64,000 nt of DNA from Alphaproteobacteria bacterium (lineage in GTDB: Bacteria > Pseudomonadota > Alphaproteobacteria > Thalassobaculales > Thalassobaculaceae). A program made the translations under genes and the position numbers. Below the pieces are notes generated by a model, which saw only the letters and a program-made list of their open reading frames with translations, ran no database searches and had not been told where the DNA came from. This document shows positions 53,817 to 61,637 of this stretch, in pieces. Where the stretch lies: assembly GCA_024742275.1 (NCBI GenBank), contig JANSYS010000017.1:35870-99869 (forward strand), in the 5' to 3' direction. Each line of letters starts with the position of its first letter. Position 1 is the first letter of the stretch.

Positions 53817-56258
53817 ATGAAGGATACGGCTCGGGTCGTCGTAATCGGCGGGGGCGTGGTCGGGGTGAGCACGCTCTATCACCTGGCCAAGAAAGGCTGG
53901 TCGGATTGTGTGCTTCTGGAGCGCACGGAACTCACGGCCGGGTCGACCTGGCACGCGGCGGGTCTGCTGCCCCTGTTCAACATGAGCTATTCGGTCGGAC
54001 AGCTGCATCAGTATTCGGTCGAACTTTACAAGACGCTGGAGGCCGAGACCGGCCAGGACGTCAGCTTCCATGGGGTCGGCAACCTTCGGCTCGCGACCAA
54101 CCGCGATCGCATGGACGAGTACCGCAATTACCAATGCACGGCCGAGACCATCGGCGTCGAATGTCATTTGATCGGTGTCGACGAGATCAAGAAGCTCTGG
54201 CCACTGATCAATGCCGAGGGGCTGGTCGGCGCACTCTGGCATCCGACCGATGGCCACATTGCGCCGGTCGACGTGACCATGGCGCTGGCGAAGGGCGCCC
54301 GTATGCATGGCGGCACCATCCACCAGCACACCGAAGTCACCGGCATCGAGCGAGACAACAACGAGTGGGTCGTTCATACGACGAAAGGCTCGATCCGCTG
54401 CGAACACGTCGTCTCCGCCACCGGGAACTACGCGCGGCAGACCGCGCTGATGGTCGGCCTCCAGATCCCCGCGATTCCGGTGGAGCATCAGTACATCGTC
54501 AGCGACGTGGATCCGGCGCTCAAAGAGTATCGCGAGGCCGGAAATCCGGAGCTGCCGGTGCTCCGCGAGTCCGACAACCAATACTATTTCCGGGAAGAGC
54601 GCATGGGCTGGATTCTCGGCCCGTACGAGCGGTTCGCGCCGGCCTGCTTCGTCGACGGCGTCCCCTCGACCTTCGAGAAGGACCTGTTCCCCGGCGACCT
54701 GGAACGCCTGATGCCCCACGTGGAAGCCTGCATGAGCCGGGTCCCGTCCTTCGAGAACGCCGGCATCAAGGACATCGTCAACGGTCCGATCTCCTACACG
54801 CCGGACGGGAACCCGATGGTCGGCCCGGCTTTCGGCCTGCAGAATTTCTGGTTGTCGGAGGGACACAGTTTCGGCGTGACCGCCGCCGGCGGCGCGGGCT
54901 GGCAGCTCGCCAACTGGATCGTCGACGGCGAGCCGTCGGTCGACATGATCGGCGTCGATCCGCGGCGTTTCGGCGTGGTTTCCAAGAATTTCGCGAAGAT
55001 CAAGAACGAGGAGGCGTACGAGCACGTCTTCATCAATCACTTCCCGATGGAGGAGCGCGACGCCGGCCGCCCCGCCAAGACGGTCCCGATTCACGGCAGA
55101 CTGGATGCGGCCGGCGCCGTTTGGGGCGCCCGTTTCGGCTGGGAGCGCCCGAACTGGTTCGCGCCCGATGGGGTGGTCCGAAAGGACGACTATTCCTTCC
55201 GGCGCTCCAACTGGTTCCCCCATGTGGGCAACGAGGTGGCGGCGATGCGCGAGCGGGTCGGCCTGCTTGAGCTTTCCTCCTTCGCCAAATACATGGTGGA
55301 GGGACCGGGCGCGCGGGCCTGGCTGGATCACTTGGTCGCCAACATCATCCCGAAGAAGATCGGCCGCATGAGTCTGAGCCACGCGCTGAATCCGTCGGGC
55401 TCGATCCGTTCGGAATTCACGATCTCCCGGCTGCCCGACGGCCTCTACGGTGAGCGGTTCTATCTGGTCGGGCCGGGTGCCGGGCACGACTACGACTGGG
55501 ACTTCCTGACCAAGCAGCTGCCGCGCGACGGGTCGGTGTTCCTGTCGGATCTCACCACCCAGTACGGCGTGCTGGTTCTGGCGGGTCCGATGGCCCGCAA
55601 GGTGTTGGAAAAGCTGGCTGACGCGGACGTCTCCAACGAGGCGTTCCCGTGGCTCACGGTGCAGGACATACCGGTCGGATGGTGCCCCAATGTCCGCGCT
55701 CTAAGGGTGAATTTCGTCGGATCGCTCGGTTGGGAACTGCACCACCCGATCGAGTACCAGGCGCATCTCTACGACGCGATCATGGAGGCGGGAAAGGAAT
55801 TCGACATCGGTCTGGTCGGGCTGCGTGCCATGGACAGCATGCGGCTGGAGAAGAGCTACCGGCTCTGGGGCACCGATCTCAACGCTGAAAACTCGGCGCT
55901 GGAGGCGGGCCTCAATCGATTCGTCCGGCTCAACAAGGGCGATTTCGTCGGTCGGGACGCGCTGACCCGGCAGCAGGAGACGGGGGTGCCGAACACGTAC
56001 TGCACCTTGGAAATCGACGCCGACGACGCCGACAGCTTCGGCAACGAACCGGTGTTCATGGACGGCGAGGTGGTCGGCCGCGGGACGGCCGGCGGCTACG
56101 GACACCACGTGAAGAAGTCGTTGATGCTGGGCTATGTGAAGAGCGAGTTCGCCGAGGTGGGCCGTGAATGCCAGGTCCGTCTGATGGGCGAACTCCGCCC
56201 TGCCCGGATCGTGCCGGAAAGCCCGTACGACCCGGAGAACGAGATGCTGAGGGCTTGA
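53817..56258 (+). CDS. Dimethylglycine/sarcosine dehydrogenase-like flavoprotein with GcvT domain
   Basis: An 813-residue enzyme. The N-terminal 400 residues are a DAO-type FAD domain starting RVVVIGGGVVGVSTLYHLA. His46 in AGSTWHAAGL is the position of covalent FAD attachment in dimethylglycine and sarcosine dehydrogenases. Residues from about 440 form aminomethyltransferase (GcvT) folate-binding domains (SLGWELHHPIEYQAHLY, RSYRLWGTDL-like segment). Such enzymes oxidatively demethylate N-methylglycines and pass C1 units to tetrahydrofolate. The substrate is likely an N-methylated amine or amino acid brought in by the divergent importer. Confidence 0.88.
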   Translation: MKDTARVVVIGGGVVGVSTLYHLAKKGWSDCVLLERTELTAGSTWHAAGLLPLFNMSYSVGQLHQYSVELYKTLEAETGQDVSFHGVGNLRLATNRDRMDEYRNYQCTAETIGVECHLIGVDEIKKLWPLINAEGLVGALWHPTDGHIAPVDVTMALAKGARMHGGTIHQHTEVTGIERDNNEWVVHTTKGSIRCEHVVSATGNYARQTALMVGLQIPAIPVEHQYIVSDVDPALKEYREAGNPELPVLRESDNQYYFREERMGWILGPYERFAPACFVDGVPSTFEKDLFPGDLERLMPHVEACMSRVPSFENAGIKDIVNGPISYTPDGNPMVGPAFGLQNFWLSEGHSFGVTAAGGAGWQLANWIVDGEPSVDMIGVDPRRFGVVSKNFAKIKNEEAYEHVFINHFPMEERDAGRPAKTVPIHGRLDAAGAVWGARFGWERPNWFAPDGVVRKDDYSFRRSNWFPHVGNEVAAMRERVGLLELSSFAKYMVEGPGARAWLDHLVANIIPKKIGRMSLSHALNPSGSIRSEFTISRLPDGLYGERFYLVGPGAGHDYDWDFLTKQLPRDGSVFLSDLTTQYGVLVLAGPMARKVLEKLADADVSNEAFPWLTVQDIPVGWCPNVRALRVNFVGSLGWELHHPIEYQAHLYDAIMEAGKEFDIGLVGLRAMDSMRLEKSYRLWGTDLNAENSALEAGLNRFVRLNKGDFVGRDALTRQQETGVPNTYCTLEIDADDADSFGNEPVFMDGEVVGRGTAGGYGHHVKKSLMLGYVKSEFAEVGRECQVRLMGELRPARIVPESPYDPENEMLRA

Positions 56259-56491
56259 GGGTGGCGGTAGGTTGGTTCCGCGAGGCTAGTTCCGTGCGGT
56301 GCAGCCGGCGGGCAGCCCTTGTCAGTATCTCCGGCGCTGGCCCGACGACGTTGTTGGAGTGCCTGTCGAGACCGTGCCGATGCCGACCGCAACCTGATCT
56401 TTGAAGCATCGGGCCGCAAAGTCGGGTCCCAAATCTGCTCGGCTTCGAGGCCTGCCCAACGGGCTGAGAAACCCCGGAAGGGTAGGGGCGC

Positions 56492-57343
56492 TCATCCGCC
56501 TCTCTGGGCGGCTTCTCGCTTCGCCTTGCGCTCGCGGAATTCGGCCAGAGCTTTCGCCTTGCGCATCTCGAAGGCGGCCATGTGCCTGGCTTCCGTCAGC
56601 GCGGCCTGCTTCTTCAGGAAGGCGACGTTCGCCGCCCGAGCGGCGGCCCGGATCCGTTGAAGGTCGGCCTGCTTTTCGCGGGTTTCCCGCGCGGCTTGAC
56701 GCTCCGCCGCGCGCTGCCGGGCGACCTTGCTGTGGACGAACTTGCCACCCTCCGCGCTAGCGACCAGATGATCGCGCTGGCCGTACCACAGGTCATAGAC
56801 CTTGCCCTGATAGTAGGCGCCACGGTCCTGGTCGCGCGAATGATAGTTGGCGACCGCCTTCGCCCAGTTCTTGGTCTCGCGGTTCAGGTCGGCGAGAAAA
56901 GCGGCGGCGTACTCCGCATTGGTCTCCGGGTCGAACGCCTCCTCGAGGCTGCGGAACGCGTCGCCGTGATAAAAGAGGTTCACCTGCATGCAGCCGACAT
57001 CGATGTTTGTCACGCCGCGGGCCTGAAGCCCCTTCACCTCGGCGATTGCCGCTTCCCTGGTCGGCAGATACCGCCCGATGCCTTCGGCCATCACCGTCCA
57101 CGGCCAGGCAAAGCTTGCCCGATGCCTGCCGCTCCACCGTCCGGTCTCCGCCAGAGAGATCGCGGCCAGCAGGTGCGGCGGCAGGTGATTGTCGATTTCC
57201 GCCTGCCGTGTCGCGGCGACACACAGCCCGTGCGCTTCCGGTGTGACCGGCGCCGAGGGTGCGGCCCGGACGGCGGCTGGAAGCAGGGCGGCGATCGCGA
57301 TTTGAGTGGCGATCAGGATCGGCAGAAAGCGTGCAGAGAGCAT
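56492..57343 (-). CDS. Lytic transglycosylase, SLT domain
   Basis: A 283-residue exported murein-cleaving enzyme. The signal peptide is residues 1-28, ending AVRAA. The SLT domain spans about 38-180, with the catalytic glutamate in SLAETGRW, then CMQVNLFYHGDAF and KAVANYHSRDQ. A charged helical tail, residues 200-280, rich in Lys, Arg, Glu and Ala, may be a coiled coil. The start at ATG 57343 fits the signal peptide. The GcvT-type enzyme ends 233 bases to the left; that gap holds no gene. N-formylglutamate hydrolase lies just upstream. Confidence 0.85.
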   Translation of the reverse strand: MLSARFLPILIATQIAIAALLPAAVRAAPSAPVTPEAHGLCVAATRQAEIDNHLPPHLLAAISLAETGRWSGRHRASFAWPWTVMAEGIGRYLPTREAAIAEVKGLQARGVTNIDVGCMQVNLFYHGDAFRSLEEAFDPETNAEYAAAFLADLNRETKNWAKAVANYHSRDQDRGAYYQGKVYDLWYGQRDHLVASAEGGKFVHSKVARQRAAERQAARETREKQADLQRIRAAARAANVAFLKKQAALTEARHMAAFEMRKAKALAEFRERKAKREAAQRGG

Positions 57344-57417
57344 GGTCAACCTCCTTGTACAGGAGGTAAGGCAAGGCGCGTGCCAGAAAGCCGCTTTGGG
57401 CGACGGACGCCGGTATC

Positions 57418-58482
57418 TCAATCGGCGTCGCCGAGCGGGCGTCTCGGGTCGAAAGTTGCAAGACCGGCTATCGCCCGACGCATATCGGCTGCAACCCGCT
57501 GTAGGCCGGCGGTCCGCTCAAGGCGGCGCTCGTCCATATAAAGGCCTCGCTTGACCTCGATCTGCAGGGCGTGGACGCCGAGATCAGGCCGGCCGTAGTG
57601 TCGGGTTACGTAGCCGCCGGCGTAGGGGGCGTTGCGCCGGACCCGGTATCCCTGATGTCCGAGCAGGCGTTCGATCCTGCCGGTCAGGACCGGCGAGCAG
57701 CTCGTCCCGTGGCAGTCGCCCAGCACGATGTCGCCGACCGGGTGGCTGCGGCCGTCGGCGCCGACCGTCTGCACGTTGGACGGCATCGAATGGGCATCGA
57801 CCAGCACGCAGAAGCCGAACCGATCGCGGGTCGTTTCGATGGCTTCGGTGAGCGCGGTGTGGAACGGTCTCCAGTAGCCTTCTATGCGATAAACGGCATC
57901 CTCGAAAGCCAGTTTCCCCGCATAGACCGGGACCGCGTTAGAGACCACTCGGGCGATGGTTCCGAGCCCGGCGGCGATGCGGGCGTTGCGTGTGGTGACG
58001 TAGTCCGGCAGCGGGTCCGAGAACATTGCCGGATCGAGCTCGTAGGGTTCCCGGTTGGCGTCCACGTAGACGCGCGGGAATGTGGCCGTCACCAGCGGAG
58101 CGCCAAGTTCGGGCGCTGCGGCGAACAACTCGTCGACGAAACTGTCTTCGCTGGAGCGCAGGGTCCGCTCGTCCAGGCCGGTCCGGGCGAGCAGATCGGC
58201 CGGGTAGTGGCGCCCGGAATGGGGCGAGGACACGACGATCGGCAGGGTCTGCCGCACCGGTTGAAGAACGCGAACCGGCGGAAGCGACTCCGGAGGCGCT
58301 TTGCCAAGCGGCGGCGCACCGAAGGATGCCCTGCCTGATCGCTCGGAAAAGCCTGTGACGTCGGCTCCGAGCGCTCTCTGGACTGTGCCCTGCGCCGCGT
58401 TTCGGTTCACACCGTCGGCTGCATTGCCTGACGACGCGTCGGACTCAATGGAATCGGGAGGGCTGTCGGCGAACTCGTCCAT
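57418..58482 (-). CDS. N-formylglutamate amidohydrolase
   Basis: A 354-residue enzyme of the HutG/DUF1486-type family that hydrolyses N-formylglutamate, the last step of one histidine degradation route. The core, from about residue 80, has VVSSPHSGRHYP, EDSFVDELF, RVYVDANREPYELDP, VLVDAHSMPS and the late ALQIEVKRGLYMDE. The first 75 residues are a low-complexity polar extension; a later GTG start would give a shorter protein. No other hut genes are nearby, so the substrate could be another N-formyl or N-acyl amino acid. Confidence 0.85.
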   Translation of the reverse strand: MDEFADSPPDSIESDASSGNAADGVNRNAAQGTVQRALGADVTGFSERSGRASFGAPPLGKAPPESLPPVRVLQPVRQTLPIVVSSPHSGRHYPADLLARTGLDERTLRSSEDSFVDELFAAAPELGAPLVTATFPRVYVDANREPYELDPAMFSDPLPDYVTTRNARIAAGLGTIARVVSNAVPVYAGKLAFEDAVYRIEGYWRPFHTALTEAIETTRDRFGFCVLVDAHSMPSNVQTVGADGRSHPVGDIVLGDCHGTSCSPVLTGRIERLLGHQGYRVRRNAPYAGGYVTRHYGRPDLGVHALQIEVKRGLYMDERRLERTAGLQRVAADMRRAIAGLATFDPRRPLGDAD

Positions 58483-58778
58483 GGCCTATGAGATAGAGCA
58501 ACGCAGTGATCCTGTCACCGGGTGGAGCGTTCCACGGCGTTCCCAGCGCGACGGTTTTTTTTAGGAGTTTCGCGCCGGTGCGGGCGCTTGCGGGCCGGGG
58601 CATGAGTGCGTCCGTCCAGGAGCGCTTGAAGAGCCCATCGGATGGCCAGCGGACCTGATGACAGAAGGGGGTTGCCAAGCGCTGAACAGGGCATTAAGAC
58701 CTGCCGCTCGCGGCACGGAATTCCCGTCAGTGCCGCCGCCGATTGGCCCGTTTATCGGGCAAAGGAATTCGGCACAGT

Positions 58779-58853
58779 GGGCGCGTAGCTCAGCGGGAGA
58801 GCACTACGTTGACATCGTAGGGGTCGCTGGTTCAATCCCAGCCGTGCCCACCA
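58779..58853 (+). tRNA. tRNA-Val (anticodon GAC)
   Basis: A 75-base tRNA with encoded CCA. The acceptor stem is GGGCGCG with CGTGCCC. The D arm is GCTC...GAGC. The anticodon stem CTACG/CGTAG holds loop TTGACAT, giving GAC, and the T arm is GCTGGTTCAATCCCAGC. It stands at the left edge of the mobile-looking region; tRNA genes are common integration sites. Confidence 0.97.
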
Positions 58854-58880
58854 CTTACCTCTTTGAATTGAATGGATAAA

Positions 58881-58963
58881 TCGACTTCATCAACGCCGAA
58901 AGGCGGGGTTGATGAAGTCGACTGTGTCATAAACTGTGACACAGTCGACGCAACATAGTTGCG
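58881..58963. repeat. Three abutting inverted repeats behind tRNA-Val
   Basis: The first repeat pairs 58881-58894 with 58908-58921 (14 perfect bases) and has an inner GCC-GAAA-GGC tip. The second pairs 58917-58929 with 58937-58949 (13 bases, 7-base loop). The third pairs 58949-58954 with 58958-58963. Neighbours share arms: TCGAC at 58917-58921 and a base at 58949, so the first two cannot form together in one RNA. They start 28 bases after the tRNA. An integration or recombination site, or a terminator set, are both possible. Confidence 0.75.
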
Positions 58964-59054
58964 TATGGATTTGCTTGTGTGAGCGATTCGACGCGGCTGA
59001 AGCGTCAGGGATACAGATACAAGATCGGGGAACGATGCGTTCGTCGGAGTTGAA

Positions 59055-59210
59055 TCGTTCGTCGATCACCGTGGTGGTCGAGAATTCCGCGTCATTTCCA
59101 ACGCCTCTCGACTGAGTGGGGTATAGTCGACGTCGTAGGCGACGGGCCAATGCGGATCGGTGGTGAGGACGCTGTCTGGTTATGTGGGGTCGAAGGCTGC
59201 CGGATCAGAC
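59055..59210 (-). pseudogene. Decayed copy of a phage-type repressor, C-terminal part
   Basis: The sequence is clearly similar to positions 60676-60820, the middle and C-terminal part of the intact repressor. Shared stretches include CGTTCGTCGAT, TATAGTCGACGT, GTAGGCGACG and GGTGAGGACGCTGTC. An insertion of about 11 bases and other changes break the frame. The minus-strand reading TTTVIDER is kept. The match fades on both sides, so most of this copy is gone. This points to a related element that once occupied the same site. Confidence 0.72.
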
Positions 59211-59349
59211 GAAGCTTCGCGAGACGCAAGGCTACTGGCAGACCAAAGACGCAGAGCGTCGCCCCTTCGTGAAAAGGGACGACGCGAACTAGGCTAACGC
59301 TGGCCGCTCCAGGTGGAGAGTCTGATTGGTCGGCGTCTCAGCAGGTGAC
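59211..59349. other. Short noncoding stretch beside the repressor remnant
   Basis: No gene is seen. The segment lies between the repressor remnant and the end of the ADP-ribosyltransferase-like gene. Weak similarity to the left part of the repressor may remain but I could not align it reliably. Confidence 0.4.
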
Positions 59350-60261
59350 TTACTCTACAATCTCGCACCGTCGAGGACGTGGCCGCAGAAGGACCTCATG
59401 CTCATAGTCGAACACGCCAAGCACATCCTCTCTCGGTGCATCAGTTGCAAGCACAACACCTGGCCCATCGCCCTGGATGCCTCGACGGGAGTACCCACGA
59501 GCTTCTTCGATGGACAGTGACCAGGACATGCCTGTCGCTAGTTCGTCCGGATCGCAATTGCCGCCTCGATATACTCGGTGGCTAACCCAACCATCGAAGA
59601 TAGACCTCCCGGTGTCGCCATCCAGGTAGAAACCTTCGATGCCGTCGGCTGCGGTGTCGAACATGGCTTCTGCTTCGGAAACGCCGAAGTTGGCAACCAC
59701 CAGCGATTCCACCCTGGGGCGACAATGAAGTGCCTTTAATGTCGCCGCAAGTATTATTGGAGAATACTCATCCTGATCGCTCTCCATGGACGCCCACATT
59801 GTGTGGAGAAATGACAATTTAAGATAGTCTGGAAGTACCTTGAGCATCTCAGGTGCTGTGCTATAGTCAATTTTAGGACTTTCCGATTTTCGGAAAGCGA
59901 GATCGATCTCAAGATACTCATCAATGTATTCTACGGAAAGCGGTAGATTTTTTTCTAAGTAGGGATATTCATCTTCTCTCTGTATCAACTTAAGAAGAGT
60001 GCGAATATACGTCGGCGTGAATTCGCTATTCTTCATAATAGATCGATAATCTAATCCAGTACTTTCAGCGTATTGAACCAAACATGCAGGCTGAAAGTTC
60101 TTAAACAGGTCAACGAAATACGAAACTCTAAATTTCTCTGTTGTGCTGAGAGTGTTCCGTGACTTAACCGTCAACGCCGGGGTCGGACCGGAAGCCGCAA
60201 ACGCGGCTGGGCGATGCACGCCCGTTGTCGGTTGGATATTCGAGGGGTTCGTGACATTCAT
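59350..60261 (-). CDS. Putative ADP-ribosyltransferase-like protein (R-S-E type)
   Basis: A 303-residue protein whose C-terminal 75 residues carry the three marks of R-S-E class ADP-ribosyltransferases in the right order: an arginine in VYRGG (Arg232), a serine motif GMSWSLS (Ser246-Ser250), and an E-x-E motif in YEHEVLL (Glu287 and Glu289). These enzymes transfer ADP-ribose from NAD to proteins or nucleic acids and are common among toxins, phage proteins and defence effectors. The N-terminal 220 residues are mostly helical with no known domain and no signal peptide. The gene is AT-richer than its neighbours, so it was probably acquired. The fold assignment is inference from motifs. Confidence 0.55.
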   Translation of the reverse strand: MNVTNPSNIQPTTGVHRPAAFAASGPTPALTVKSRNTLSTTEKFRVSYFVDLFKNFQPACLVQYAESTGLDYRSIMKNSEFTPTYIRTLLKLIQREDEYPYLEKNLPLSVEYIDEYLEIDLAFRKSESPKIDYSTAPEMLKVLPDYLKLSFLHTMWASMESDQDEYSPIILAATLKALHCRPRVESLVVANFGVSEAEAMFDTAADGIEGFYLDGDTGRSIFDGWVSHRVYRGGNCDPDELATGMSWSLSIEEARGYSRRGIQGDGPGVVLATDAPREDVLGVFDYEHEVLLRPRPRRCEIVE

Positions 60262-60494
60262 TGGGTATGTACCTTTCAGTTGAGTTGGGCTGCCATCCAG
60301 CCCTCGCTAAGGTGGCATCGCATAACTGGAAAGTCAACTAACATATTGAAAATAAACGAAACTTCTATGATTGTAAATTGTGTTGCTGCTATTGCGTTTT
60401 GCGAGAGGGAATTGGGCTTCCGCTGTGAATAGTTAATCCAATCAATGTTTAAAGCATTGAATATATTAGAAAAATAAACAGTCCTGGGGGGATT
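60262..60494. promoter_or_regulatory. AT-rich gap upstream of the ADP-ribosyltransferase-like gene
   Basis: A 233-base AT-rich stretch with no convincing gene. It lies 5' of the ADP-ribosyltransferase-like gene and 3' of the repressor gene. On the minus strand a TTGACT box occurs at about 60330-60335, but no good -10 sits at the right distance. It probably contains the promoter of the effector gene. The composition contrasts with the GC-rich chromosome to the left. Confidence 0.45.
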
Positions 60495-61148
60495 TCAGTC
60501 GGAGCCGAATATGTAGACCACCCGTCCAGCGATTGCCTCAACCTGTCGTCCAAAGACCTTTGTCGAAACTGTGAGCGATCCTCGTTCGTGGACGACAAGC
60601 CTTCCCCCCGGAATCTCGCCTTTCATTGACGTATCGAACAGCACCAGCGTGCCTTTCTTGAGGCCATTGGTGGTGCGTTCGTCGATAACCGTCGTGGTGG
60701 CGAGTTCGGCGTCTTCTCTACCGAGTAGGGCATAGTCGACGTTGTAGGCGACGAGCCTCGACGCATCGATGGTGAGGACGCTGTCGGCGGTCTTCGGATC
60801 GAAGCTGTCCGGATCAAACGGATCGATGTGGGGGATTCGGATCAGCTTCCGGCTGCGGATGCGGAAGCGTCGGCCTTTGATCGGTACACCGGGCCCGTCG
60901 AAGAGCGTCGGCGTTTCGGACCTGGTCGGTTGGCCGCCGTTGGTGCGAACCGCGATGCCAGTCAGCAGCCAATTGATGTCCACGTTCTCCCGTGCATACG
61001 CCTCCAGGATTTTGGCTCCGGGCAATGACAGCCCACGCTCGCCGTCCTGAAGCGTGCGGTAGGGGATTCCGAGACGTTCGGCGAGATCGGCCTGGGTAAG
61101 ACCCAGTCTGTGCCTCGCTTCCCTCAGCCTCTCAGCCAGGCCCTGCAT
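60495..61148 (-). CDS. XRE-family phage-type repressor
   Basis: A 217-residue regulator. Residues 5-60 form an XRE helix-turn-helix (LREARHRLGLTQADLAERLG, then GIPYRTLQDGERG). The C-terminal half resembles the S24/LexA-CI fold by pattern (LVLFDTSMKGEIPGGRLVV) but has no Gly-Asp-Ser-Met site where the self-cleavage serine should be. It therefore probably does not self-cleave and is not induced in the LexA way. It is divergent from the Ner-like gene, sharing an operator region, so it is the likely immunity or maintenance repressor of the element. Confidence 0.82.
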   Translation of the reverse strand: MQGLAERLREARHRLGLTQADLAERLGIPYRTLQDGERGLSLPGAKILEAYARENVDINWLLTGIAVRTNGGQPTRSETPTLFDGPGVPIKGRRFRIRSRKLIRIPHIDPFDPDSFDPKTADSVLTIDASRLVAYNVDYALLGREDAELATTTVIDERTTNGLKKGTLVLFDTSMKGEIPGGRLVVHERGSLTVSTKVFGRQVEAIAGRVVYIFGSD

Positions 61149-61189
61149 GCGGACAGACTCCGCCCAACCCTAAAGGCTGGACATAAATA

Positions 61190-61242
61190 CGATCTATCGT
61201 GTACAAGATCGCAGTTTCTTCAATAGCGGGGATCATACACGA
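61190..61242. promoter_or_regulatory. Operator candidates between repressor and Ner-like genes
   Basis: Two inverted repeats are seen. CGATCT at 61190-61195 pairs with AGATCG at 61206-61211 across 10 bases. TCGTGTA at 61197-61203 pairs with TACACGA at 61236-61242, directly against the ATG of the Ner-like gene. Half-sites of this size, placed between divergent repressor and Ner-type genes, fit binding sites that switch the two promoters. Binding is inferred. Confidence 0.6.
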
Positions 61243-61515
61243 ATGAACGTTCTTCGCAACGAACAAAATATCCCCGCTTGGGATTCCATCCGGATCAAAG
61301 GCGAACTTCAGCGTCGAGGCCTGTCTCTGGCCGAGCTGTCACGTCGCCATGGCTATCACGCGAACTCTGCCGCTCGGGCATTGCGGATTTCTTGGCCGGA
61401 GATGGAACGCATCATCGCGGACGCTCTCGACGAGAAGCCGGAGACGCTGTGGCCTGATCGCTACGTCGACGGCGTTCCCCGCAAATACCTGCCTCGTAAG
61501 CAGGCTGGAGACTGA
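61243..61515 (+). CDS. Ner/Nlp-family DNA-binding protein
   Basis: A 90-residue helix-turn-helix protein of the Ner/SfsB (Nlp) family. WDSIRIKGELQRRGLSLAEL, a GYHANSAARAL recognition helix and the closing ETLWPDRY match the family closely. In phage Mu, Ner represses the early promoters and lies divergent from the c repressor. The same layout is seen here with the XRE repressor. No transposase gene follows, so a complete Mu-like prophage is not present in the window. The start is set by the operator next to the ATG. Confidence 0.88.
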   Translation: MNVLRNEQNIPAWDSIRIKGELQRRGLSLAELSRRHGYHANSAARALRISWPEMERIIADALDEKPETLWPDRYVDGVPRKYLPRKQAGD

Positions 61516-61637
61516 GCCCTCTTCTGATTCTGGCGTCGCCCTGATGCCGATCCTTCCCTTCCATCGCTAGCCAGATGTGCTTCGCCGGGGTGCTTCGGCG
61601 AGGTCCAAACAATCGCCATCACACCAGGAGGAAATGC

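Noticed and set aside
53412..55487. A 691-codon open frame on the minus strand across the flavoenzyme gene
   Set aside because: It overlaps a well-conserved plus-strand enzyme. Long antisense frames are usual in such GC-rich DNA, and its product lacks domain character.
56391..56475. THI-box-like words AACCTGATCT and GGCTGAGAAACCCC in the gap before the lytic transglycosylase end
   Set aside because: In a TPP riboswitch the CTGAGA element precedes the CTGATC element; here the order is reversed, the flanking stems are missing, and no thiamine gene is near.
60367..60432. A 21-codon frame on the plus strand in the AT-rich gap
   Set aside because: No ribosome site and no supporting feature; the length is within chance expectation.
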